Below, piece by piece: positions 27,701 to 37,900 of a stretch of DNA of 64,000 nt (within the stretch, counting starts at the first letter, position 1; every line of letters starts with the position of its first letter). The notes under the pieces are model-generated. The model was not told the origin of the DNA, searched no databases, and saw only the letters and a program-made list of their open reading frames with translations. Source of the DNA: Ignelater luminosus (lineage: Eukaryota; Arthropoda; Insecta; Coleoptera; Elateridae); NCBI GenBank assembly GCA_011009095.1, contig VTPC01005831.1, forward strand, positions 1 through 64,000, written 5' to 3'. Made by a program: the position numbers and the translations under genes.

Positions 27701-27982
27701 CAGAAGCATGGGCGGCAAGATCTAAAGGAAGAGATGGACATTCAGGTATTATTTATTATTTTATAAAAAGTAATTCAATCTTTATTTTATTTTATTATTA
27801 CAGGAACTCCAAGAATGGATGGTCGCAATACTCCAAGGACACCTAGAACAGGAGGTGATTTAGAAAGATCTAAATATATTACCAAAAGTCCACGCTCAGC
27901 TAGATCCACTCCAAGAACAAATAACTCACCACATTCAATGTCACTTGGAGATGCAACTCCACTATATGATGAGAATATATAG
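15776..27982 (+). CDS. SUPT6H: Spt6 transcription elongation factor / histone chaperone, 23 exons, complete
   Basis: Nuclear elongation factor that travels with RNA polymerase II, reassembles nucleosomes and binds the phosphorylated Rpb1 linker through its tandem SH2. Exons: 15776-15814, 16001-16085, 16148-16344, 16438-16545, 16617-16631, 16720-16889, 16947-17099, 17145-17364, 17687-18991, 19050-19265, 19321-19506, 19568-19732, 24907-25202, 25260-25471, 25533-25700, 25762-25962, 26019-26187, 26217-26760, 26817-27048, 27113-27255, 27317-27584, 27644-27745, 27804-27982. All phases agree, giving 1790 aa, normal for animals. Order: very acidic N-terminus (1-230), helical core (330-760), YqgF-like (about 765-950), HhH (about 990-1010, [11 protein letters not shown]), a CPFC...H...C segment, S1 (about 1190-1300), tSH2 (about 1325-1530; Arg1375 in VIIRPSSKG), then a Pro/Thr/Ser tail with TPxxP repeats. 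Exon 5 is a 15-nt microexon. Intron 12 is 5.2 kb and holds a LINE. Confidence 0.97.
20881..23930 (-). mobile_element. RTE-like non-LTR retrotransposon relic in Spt6 intron 12
   Basis: Minus-strand fragments follow LINE order from high to low coordinate. An endonuclease piece has [11 protein letters not shown] (GDFNAK-type motif altered) and [16 protein letters not shown]. Reverse transcriptase pieces are [16 protein letters not shown] (about 22880), [19 protein letters not shown] (about 22490), GDTVSPKLF (about 21400), [12 protein letters not shown] (about 21290, catalytic DD retained), [10 protein letters not shown] and [19 protein letters not shown]. Stops and frameshifts break it, and it is truncated at the 5' end. 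About 0.8 kb of unrelated sequence, including a run of ten or more C at about 22221, separates two RT motifs that are normally about 45 residues apart. It is antisense to Spt6. Confidence 0.85.
24274..24425. mobile_element. possible short hAT-like MITE in Spt6 intron 12
   Basis: The left end reads CAGAGGTGGGCAAACTTG and the right end is an imperfect inverted copy (complement CAGCAGTGGACAAATTTG). CAGNGGTGGGCAAAC ends are known from hAT elements. The flanking 8 bases do not match, so the boundaries or the insertion mode are uncertain. Confidence 0.4.
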
Positions 27983-30066
27983 GAAAAAATATATAAGTGA
28001 CGTGATTTTATATAAAATGCTGTGAAAAGCTTGTTAGCTACAAATACGAATTCTATACATAACATTGTTATATGTAAGTAATGTCCAATTAGCGAGTAAT
28101 TGGTTACTTCTTGCTTTTAATTATTGTACATCGCAAACCAGTTTTTAATATTTCGCTCTATGATTTGTTATTATCTTATTATTATGTTGTGTGATTAAAA
28201 AGAATTGTAAATGTAATTAAATTTTAAACGAACATCTTTAAATCTGTTTTACATTGAATGATAGACTTTTATAATTTTAATTTTTTTTAAGTTTGTATTA
28301 GTAACTGATAAAAAATGACAATCCCTGATTTGAACAAGACAAATGTATTTTAAAAATTCTTAACTATTGTGTGCAAAGTAAACTTATTGTAAAATATTAC
28401 GATTGTAAGAAATTTGCTTAATAATATAATTATATGAATTAATTTAACTCAAATTATTATTGGTCCAAATATATGAGTTTTGTAAATAATGTGTATTTTC
28501 TTTAACAATCAACATATAAAGGTGTTAAAAATAACAGTTGAAAGATCAATCCTCTGATTTTCCTTCCTGCTCACTAATGTTAATGATGGAACTAGAATTT
28601 CCTTGGTGCAAACATGTTATGCCAATTAGTAAATAAAATAACCATTAAGAAACATTTAATTCGTAATTGTCTTTAATAGTGATGTACTGTAATTTGACGC
28701 ATTCTCAAATACCATTCTGATATTTGTGAAATAAAAAATAAACATAAGTAGCATCCCAATAAAACAAATAATGGATAAAAAACTAACTAGCTGCATGTAG
28801 AAGTGACATGACATGAGGACAACTTGCTGTTGAAATAATATTAATAAGAGATAAGACAAGGTAATGTTTGCTGAATATAATTATTTTATTAATATTTAGA
28901 ATTTGAACACACAAGTTTGCTTATTATTAAGGACCAAAGATCAGGTTATCACAATGTCAGACATTCTGGGAAGATAGGTCATGCTCTACTATTCAATCTT
29001 TGCTTTTACTACTCCAATCATCTTTGATAGTATGAAATTTGCTGGGTTTAGAATTTAAGGTTATGTAATCCTGAAGTTTAAATCGCAATGTTGCAATATT
29101 TAAAAGTTATTACAATTTAAAATGAAAGGCATTAGAATATGCAAAATGTAAAATTAATAATTGTCACTTACCTTCTATAAAATGCTCTATAATAATTAGA
29201 AATCCTGTAAAACAAATAATGATGAGACATTGCGCTATAAACATAACCTAAAATAGCTGACAGTTTAGATTGAAGGTATGCTTGACACAGAAGACGTGCA
29301 TTTTACACGTACATTAGACTGTATGTGCCTCATATTTGCCTCACATACTTAAGTCAAATAAAAATTATTGTAATAAACTATTTAAAATTTAAATAAAGGA
29401 AAAATCAAATTTAACAGCTTTGCGCATGTACATTCATAATATCTAAATTGTTGACTAAATAAGGTCATGTAAACAATTCATATTGTTGACATGTCAAGAA
29501 CGAATTGTTGACAAGCACATCACTCCTTGAGGGTATACAAAAATCTGTTTTTTTTCCTTATCAATTATAAATCGTATTTTTCCAGTTTTATTAATTGAAA
29601 TATTGTATTAATAGATTAAAATAAAGGGTGAAAAATATAGTTTACAATAAATAAGAGAGAGACAGATTCTATTCCCAGGGTACAACATGCACACATTCCC
29701 CGTTGACTGAAAATAAAGCAGAACTCAAAATAATAGAGTTGCAACTTTATAATGAAAAATGTCATATTGGGTGAAAAAATGAATAGTAGTCTATATGATC
29801 TATCTTTCCAAAATGCTTTTGACTACATGATCGTTAGCTGATGTTACCATACAAATTTGCATAATATTGTATTTTACTTTACAGGTTTAATTGGTCAATT
29901 CTTACAACATAGCAACCTTATATATTATAAAATCTCAGTTTAAAATAATTTATTTTAAAACTTATTGTAAGGAATTTTGTTCCATCCCAAATTACGACTT
30001 GATCTCTGGTCCTTTATCATTATTATTATTATATTGTATTACAATAGTAGAAATAAAAGCTAATAA
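27983..30066. other. Spt6 3' UTR and intergenic
   Basis: The Spt6 stop at 27980-27982 is followed by AT-rich sequence. A variant poly(A) signal ATTAAA lies at 28194-28199. From about 28.3 kb to 30.0 kb I find no gene, RNA gene or clear repeat. Confidence 0.45.
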
Positions 30067-30318
30067 AACTATTACACTGTGCTAGTTCAAGAATCTGCAA
30101 GCTGAGACTTGGCTGAATTCAATGATGCTAGCCGTTGTTCTTAGTTGAGCTTTTTTTTCAAGAGATTTGAGGTTTGAAGGTTATAGGCCTAAGTATCCCA
30201 AAAACACGTTATTTTTGTCATTTCTTTACCATTTATTGAATTTAAATCAATGGAAATCGATCAGATATTGATCGTTTCAATAACATTACTTCAAATAGAA
30301 ACTACCCACATAGCAAAG

Positions 30319-30480
30319 ACACGTCATACTGACGTAAGTGTTTGGTCATTCATAACGTCAATCTTCCCATTAAAATGACGTGTTGTAAACGTAAATATTA
30401 CATACATAAGTCACAGCCCAGTGACGTTATATCACAACGTCGTTTTGACGTCACACCATAACGCCACCTTGACGTCAGTT
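30319..30480. repeat. cluster of TGACGT/ACGTCA motifs
   Basis: About eight TGACG-type half sites occur in roughly 160 bp, two of them as full TGACGTCA palindromes (about 30447 and 30471). The cluster lies just inside the left inverted repeat of the 30.1-33.1 kb element. TGACGTCA is the classical CRE/bZIP site, but the cluster could equally be a transposon-internal repeat. Confidence 0.5.
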
Positions 30481-31030
30481 AAAAAGTCACAAATACGTCT
30501 CTTGAATGTAATAAATAAATCACAATTTACAAAAAGAAAATATATTATTAGAATATAGATACAAATGCAGTTACAGAAAAACGAAAGAAACCCACACAGT
30601 AGATGTGACCTGTGAACCAAAAAATTCTACCTCAAAGAGACTCACATTTTGAACTGTTTGTATTTTGATTCAGATATAAGTACTAGAAGAAATCCAGTGA
30701 CTGTCAGTTTGAATTTCAAGTTATTTTGAGTATGACAAATCTTAAATCTATATTTTTTTATTAAATGCTTTTTTATTGATTTATCTATATAATTTGTTTA
30801 TAATATCAAATATTCACAGGAAAGATCTAGTTTTAACCAGGTTTTGGTTCTATTGATGGTTGATAGTTCTAACGAATTAATCTGTTATGACTAATATTAA
30901 TTATTTTACAAGATCAATCTTGGAAGTAACATTTTTGGTTCATGGTTACAAATACAAAATCTGAACTAAATTGCATAAATATTCTTACAAGTATAAAAAC
31001 ACTTACATATTATAATACATCTATATACAT

Positions 31031-31624
31031 TCACTTGCAAAACGAAAGTACACAAGCACAAATGATTTGCGACTCTTCATTAGTGTAGTATAGCAATTCA
31101 TTCTTCATTTTATTGGCAAGTGTATCAGTTAAAACATGTTTCAGGATGTTATTTACTCTTGATGTTAGGTCTCTTCCACCAAGTATAGATAAGTATGAGC
31201 TCTACAACAAATACAAAAGAAATGCATACAATAACATGCAATAAGAAATGACTTACAAATTCAATCAGATGTTCTGGTTTCTGCAAGTATTCAATATTTT
31301 GCAGCTCCTGTTGATTTGATGCTGGCAGACTTAAGGGAATCTCTGGAATTTGAATTGTTGAATTTCTAGAGACAGGATGGTTATGAAGAATGCTCAGAAT
31401 CTGATTATTCTGTTGCTTTAAATGTGCTAAAGTAGAAAGCACTTTTTTCAAAACTAAAAACCAAAAGACTGTATTAAAGTTTCCTTTTTTCTCTACAAAA
31501 TCAAGTTTACCAGCATTTATGTTCAACTCTGTTTCACAAGGAGTATAGGTAGCTGATAAATGTAAATGGGCCTTTAAATCTAAATCACCCAAAATCGTTT
31601 GGATATTATGATACGTCGCCTGAA
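31031..31624 (-). CDS. DUF4806-type protein, 3' exons
   Basis: Three exon pieces join in frame on the minus strand: from an acceptor at about 31624 (or a start further upstream) to 31511, then 31257-31441, then 31031-31201 with stop. The splice sites are GTAAAC at 31510 and GTAAGT at 31256. The product carries HLKQQNNQILSILH, IPLSLPASNQQELQNIEYLQ and YLSILGGRDLTSRVNNILKH followed by VLTDTLANKMK. This order (short helix, then LP...L..., then a GG.D...V..IL..LL segment) is that of the insect DUF4806 family, whose function is unknown. The usual conserved W-x-G near the end is absent. No ATG was found at the 5' end, so it is probably partial. It sits head to head with the gene at 31599. Confidence 0.6.
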
Positions 31625-32790
31625 ACTATCGCAGCGGCAATCAATTCTTTTAGCAAAGGATTTGAAACAAGTGAACATTTTGGCACCAGATGTTTGGATA
31701 TACAGAGCAACCAATCGTCATCATCATTTTAAGAATTTTTTCAGATCCATTGAGAATAATTCACTCGCTAGCTGCATTGATATCCGTAGTTTGATTTTAA
31801 CAATGCACCATGAATATATAAACCCGAAGATTGGCGATTGTTTATCGATTCCTCCAAAAGCAGTTTGAAAGCAGTTCTTCTTCACGTAACCAATTCAAAA
31901 AATTTCGTTCCGATCGCATTGAGCACTGACACGAAGGAAACTTATGCATCATTGAAAAAAATCATCGAGTATGTGAAATACAATGAACATAAGTGGAAGA
32001 TTTGTGCCGATTTGAAAGTGATAACTCTTTTGAGAGGAATGCAAACGGGATACACCAAAAATATGTGCTTCATCTACCTATGGGATACCCGTTTTACTGG
32101 CGATCAATATCAAGAACGCAACTGGCCTCTAAGTGAAGAATCTAGATTGCGATGAAACAATATTATTGAGACTCTACTTGTGCCAACCGAAAAAGTACTG
32201 CTACCACCATTCCACATCAAACTAGGAATTGTTAAGAATTTCATAAAAGTATTGAATCCAGAAGGAAATTGCGTCGCATTTTACCACGGTTAAGTGGGAT
32301 GAAAATAAAAGAAGGTGAGTGTTTGAATCGAAGTGTTGATCAAATTAAATTTCATTTCATATCATGGTTGTTTTACAGGAATACTTAATGGACCGACCGG
32401 ACATTCGTCGTTTGATGAAGGATCAAGCATTTGAAAATGCACTCGGTGATCTGGAGCTTGTGGCATGGGATTGTGTGAAAGTGGTCATTGAGAATGTTCT
32501 CGGAATTCATCGATCTTAAAATTGGCGCATACTTATTGAAGAAATGTTTACCGCCTTCCACCGTATAAATGTTCGAATTCATTTTCTGCATTGTCATGTA
32601 GAAAGATTTGCTGAACAATCACCAGCTGAATCTGATGAGCATGACAAGCGTTTCCATCAAGTGACGGCAAGGCTTGAACATTGGTACAGTGAAAAGAAAC
32701 TACATGCTCTATTAGGCGACATTTGTTGGAATTTACAAGACGAAGCAGACGGTACAGAAAAATTAGGAAATTATGATGGGAAAAAATGAC
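31599..32790 (+). pseudogene. frameshifted gene of an arthropod repeat-borne protein family
   Basis: The first part (31599-31850) reads DIMIRRLKLSQRQSILLAKD, then LAPDVWIY. A one-base shift near 31830 moves to WRLFIDSSKSSLKAVLLH. Then follow KICADLKVITLLRGMQTGYT, YLWDTRF, NWPL, LLPPFHIKLGIVKNFIK, FEN...VAWD, RINVRIHFLHCHVERF and SDEHDKRFHQ. I recognise this motif order from a multicopy protein family found in aphid, spider and other arthropod genomes, whose function is not established. Several frameshifts and at least one stop interrupt it. It lies between long inverted repeats, which suggests it is cargo or the mobility gene of that element. Confidence 0.7.
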
Positions 32791-33120
32791 AATTTTTTGT
32801 GAACAAATGATGGACAATCGTGTTGTAATTGGCCAAAATCAATTATTTCTTAAAAAACGGTTTCTTATTTGATGTAATGTTATTGAAACGATCAATATCT
32901 GATCGATTTAAATCCAATAAATGATAAAAAAAATGACAAACATAACGTGTTTTTGGGGTCCTTGGGCCTATAATCTTCGAACCTCAAATCTCTTGAAAAA
33001 AGCGCCAACCTAGAACAACGGCTAGCATTATTGAATTCAACATACCCGAGTTACGTTTTCCAGCCGGGTGCCCAGCTTGTCACAAAAAAAAGTTACCGAT
33101 TCTAGCACAGTGAATTATTA

Positions 33121-34917
33121 TTTAAAAAATAACATGTATCTCACAGGATGATTCACAACTCGCGATTTAAATTTATTTTACCGCTGTAATTTTGTGACAT
33201 CACGGAAAGGATAAAACCGGATAAACCAATGGGATAAACAATCACTTTGCATGCGTCGTTAGATGATATATCGACAACCCTACTAATTTGACGCGATGCG
33301 AAATTTATCTTTGTCATGACTTCGCCACCACTAGGGTCGCATAGTTATGTAGAATCGCGAATTGCCTGAACATTCTATAATAGTACAAGAGCCACTGACA
33401 GAAAAAGAAGACCTGAATCCTAATTTTCTGGCGTTGTTACACATCAACGCAGAAAGGTATCTATAGGTACTCTGGTGAAAATTTCAACGAGCTAGGTGTG
33501 GGCATGCGCTCGTAGTGGAAATTATGAAAAAGTCTAGTTTTTTCATAAATCCTAACTATCTGGCGTTTATAAATTTTCGTAAAGTGGCGAAATACAAGTA
33601 CTTTGGTGAAAACGCCAGAACGCTCGACATAGGCGGTTCCAGGTAAAACACGAAAAACAGTAAACGGAAAATGTCGCTTATCGTACCCAATCCAAACCAC
33701 TTGAAATTTGCGTCATTTTATCAGTCTTTTTATCCTAATTCCTAAAATCAAAACGCCAGAAAGACTAGTGTGGTCTTTGTTTCTTTAATTAACATTTTAT
33801 GCGAAAAAGTTCACTTTTTTCGTAGTTTTTTCCAGATTTTTAAAAAATCGTAAAAATATGCTTGAAATGCATATTAAGACTTGAAAATTTGGTTGCGTTT
33901 TATTGAAAGTTTGTATAATACGAATTTTGGAACACCTGAAAGGTACGGCAAATTTATGATTATATCTCCGAAAAGATCAATATTTGCTCATTAACTATAC
34001 TTAATTATTACATAAATACGGATAGTCTAGATCTAAATATTACTTGTTGTATTATTATCTGCCGTCTTTGTTCCCACGTGACAGAAAAATCGAAAACTTC
34101 AATGTAGCTGTGGTAAGTCTAATGAAATGCTGGATTTAACAACTAACGCTAATCGTGTAGGAGTAGCTAATATTACAATCACTTTCAAATTTTAAATTTA
34201 AAAGGCTGGAATTAATTAATAAGTAAACTTTGTCCTCTACGTGACATGAAAGAAATATATTGTAGATCTTGACAATTGTCTACACTACTTTTGCTTCTTT
34301 TTTTAGATCAAGCAAAGGGTAACTTGGTAACTTATATGTTTCTCGGTAGCGTAACTCAATTATTAATAAAGGCGTCTGTAGTTGCTACATCGATATAATC
34401 GATTAACAGATTAATCAGGATAATTAATTAATCGATTTTTCAGTGGAAATCACAGCCCTAGTTTCCATACCGGGTCTGAGGAATGTTTTTTCATATTTTT
34501 TTTTTGTCAAAGAACACGACATGAAAATAACTGCAATCTTTTCCGAGACGGTTTGTGTGTTTTCAAAAAGGGAGACATCAATCAGAAAATATCAATTTAA
34601 TGGTAAAGATTTCAGTCTAAATACGAAATACAGATGTGCAACTGCTGCAGTATATTCCACCTTAGTGGTAGTTTTTAAATAAAGTCTTCCTTTGATTTTT
34701 GCTAGTATTAAAGAAAACATTGCACGATTGTCTCTTGTGTGATAGTGGAGTGCCCTATTAGGTAGGTATAGTCTCTTAAATAGAGCATGTTTTCTTCCAT
34801 AGCTACAGGTTCCATTACTAGTAGAACACTTCTAACTTTTATAAAGGTAAAGAATTTTCAAATTTGAAACAAAAATCTCTGCTGTATGTTATTGTCGTTC
34901 AACTATTTTTCCGATAT
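33121..34917. other. intergenic, no gene seen
   Basis: AT-rich sequence. Around 34395-34440 TTAATCGATT-type palindromes cluster, a common transposon-end signature, but no paired end was found. The open frames here show no family motif. Confidence 0.4.
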
Positions 34918-37900
34918 AGAAAGAAATATTACTGTCTCAAGGTCTCATTCTAGATTATTCTAATCAAACAAATAAGAAAAAATTAGTTTAGGATAGAAGA
35001 ATTTAATTAAGATAGGATATTAGAAAAGTATAGTTTGAGAGGCACTGCATAAATCAACAGATCTCCCACCCTAACCAACAACCACCCCTACCTGCCCCTA
35101 CCTGTAGGTATACCCTTAAAGTAGGCTTACTGTTTTGCGGACTTTCCTTTCTAGCCCCTGCGCCCAGTCTGCGTGGTCAATATATGGTTCGTACTATCCT
35201 TTACTATCTATACACGTGGTGCATGTGGATTTATATTGTTTTGTTCCTATTAGTTAAAATAGCAGTAATGTAAGCGTGCAATTAGTTATTACTAGATAGA
35301 TTATTGGAGATTGTTTAGCAAAAACGTTATAATAATTTATAGCATAATTAACTATTGCAATTCTTTATTAAACTCAAATAACCCAGGTAAAAAAATACAT
35401 AAATTTAAAAATTTTGTACAATCAATTGTATTTTATATTTAGGCAATTTAGGTGAATATTCACTATTAACTTTAAGAAAATTTGCATTCCAATAAGTTAG
35501 TATTTTTCCATAGAAAGGTCATATGCTTTAAAAAGAACATTTTTGCAATATAACGAAATGCACGCGGGTATACTGCGCACCCTACTTGCTACGTTACTTA
35601 ACAATAGAAGAAAAGGGTATTTCTTGCAAAAAGCCATTGGCGTGCGACATAACAGTAAAATTGAATAGGTATTATTATTATTATTACTGTCAAACTAAAA
35701 TTGTCTTAAACAGCATATTTAAATTCTACTTTTTAGAACTTGTTTCAAATAGAACACCCTATATATACTATGTATACATTTATTAACTGCCGGACCAATA
35801 AAATTTTAGTTTTATTAAAATAAACTGACTCATTTTTTATTTTCTATTCATATAAAACCAAATGTTATTTACTTCTACATTCTAAACTCGATTTCTTATC
35901 TTATTAGTTTCATAAAATGTTGACATTTACCAAAAATTTCTTTATTATAATATTAAACAATCTCTGTTCCTTTCATGACAGTTATTTATTATCAGACTAC
36001 ATCATATTTTATAAGTAACACAATTTTCTAATTTATGCAAAGCTTTTGGAGTAGAAGAATAGAAATACTTGTATATCTGCAAAGATCCAGACAAAATTCA
36101 GCATGGAAAATAATCCTGAAGGTAATAAATAATGTAAAATAGCAAGACTTTTCATACAAACACAACTTATACATGTTTTTTTTGAAGAACTCCAAAAATC
36201 TCTGTTTTACTCTATGATGAGTAGCATAACAATAAATGATGAAACAGAAGAAAATAAGTTAATCGAGAAGAAAGAGCAGGAAGAAGCTGAAGATAATTCA
36301 TATGATACTGATTTGATCATCCTTGAAGAAAATGCAACCAAAACGCAAGTTAGTACTTGTACAATAGATACTTTTTAACTTCAATTATACATCTTTTGGA
36401 CATCAGACTTAAGCTCTGGCCCTTTGTTTTTAATTATAGATCCACAGATATTATAATAACTTTAATTTATGCACACATTTTAATTTCTGATTTAATATAT
36501 CACAATATTTCTTCATAGTATTAGGAAACAAATAGATCATCTATGTACAGAAATAACTCGTATATGAATATATAGTGTGCTGATTTATATTGGAGACATT
36601 TGTTTTGTTCTTCAACTGTTTTAAATTAAATTGTAAATTTTATCTATTAATTTCTTTCTGCTTCTGTATGATACTTACCATAATTTATTTTTTTTTTCAG
36701 TTCCATTCTTTATCTTTATTATTACTAGTGCCACATAATAATACTCAACCCACACCTCTTTAGTTTATTTGTTCATTAGTTGTGTGTTCTTCATTTTTAT
36801 TTTTTACAAATACAGCCTTAGTTTGGTAGCCTTTTCTACACTCTAGACTTTTTATAAAATTTTTTCTTGGTTTCCCTGGTTTCCTTCTTATTTTGGTAGT
36901 TTTACTTCTTTTCCCTGCACACTTTTTCCGCCTTATTCCTTGGTTGTTTATATCATTCTTAATTTTTGTTTGCTTACTTTTACCATTCTTTGTCTTGCAC
37001 TTTTCTCTTCTAAACTGTCTTTACATTTTTTGCCAAACTATTCTTATCTTTCTTCTTTTGGTACTTCAACTAACTGTTCTTCTGCTGTTTCTTTAATTAT
37101 ACTTTCTTGATTCATTCATTCAATAAACTAAATTATTTTTTATTTATCCATATCTTAGAAAGATTAATGTTATTTACTTCTACATTCTAAACTCAATTTT
37201 ATATCTTACTGTTAGTTTTATTAAATGTTTTTATTTAAGATTAATGTTTTACTTTCCATTACAATTATTACCAAATAGCATATTTTATATAAGTAATACA
37301 AACTTCTCAAGATTTTTAATTTATTATTAATAATACTTGTGTATTTACAAAAATCTAGACAAGATCCATCATAGAAGAGAATTCTGAAGATGTAGAAGGT
37401 AATATAATATAAAACTGCACGACTTTTCATACAAATGTAACTTATCTGTTTTTGTTTTGAAGAACTACACAAATCTCTTTTTTACTCCATGAGAAGAAGT
37501 ATAATAAGAAATAACGAAACAGAAGTGAATGACTTAGTTGATGGAATAGAACAGGAGGTAGAAGATACTTCAGACGATAGTGACTTTGTTTTCCTTGAAG
37601 AAAGTGAAACGAAAACACAAGTTAGTGCAATTGACTTAAGATATTTTATAATTTTAATTATACTCTGTTTATATCTGGGCATTGGACTTTGCTTTTAGTT
37701 TTAGGCCTGTAGATATTTATAATAACTTTAATCTAAGCACATATTTTGATTTAATATATCCCTGCATTTCTTTATAGGAAATAAACAGATCATTGTTGGA
37801 TAATAACGACTCATGTAAATACAATGTGAAATCCATCATGAAAACTAATCCTGGAAAAGTAGATGGTAAGTGGTAAGATTGGGAGTGTTTTATTACATAA

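Larger units (their letters stand above)
30075..33112. mobile_element. 3-kb element with about 230-bp terminal inverted repeats and 8-bp target duplication
   Basis: Both ends start CACTGTGCTAG. After a divergent spacer, a long stretch of the left arm (to about 30300) is matched in inverted orientation by the right arm (about 32867-33100), for example ATGCTAGCCGTTGTTCT, TTTTTCAAGAGATTTGAGGT and GATATTGATCGTTTCAATAA. The flanks are AACTATTA (30067-30074) and AATTATTA (33113-33120), 7 of 8 identical. An 8-bp duplication points to the hAT or P group, but no transposase of either is recognised inside. The interior holds DUF4806-like exons on the minus strand, a frameshifted gene on the plus strand and a cluster of TGACGT motifs near the left arm. 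Confidence 0.8.

Noticed and set aside
36893..37096. 67-residue very hydrophobic plus-strand frame
   Set aside because: It lies in an intron of the double-tSH2 gene, is driven by T-rich sequence, and has no splice or homology support.
37482..37682. Antisense open frame over exon 4 of the double-tSH2 gene
   Set aside because: It mirrors the acidic coding strand; the plus strand has splice sites and homology.
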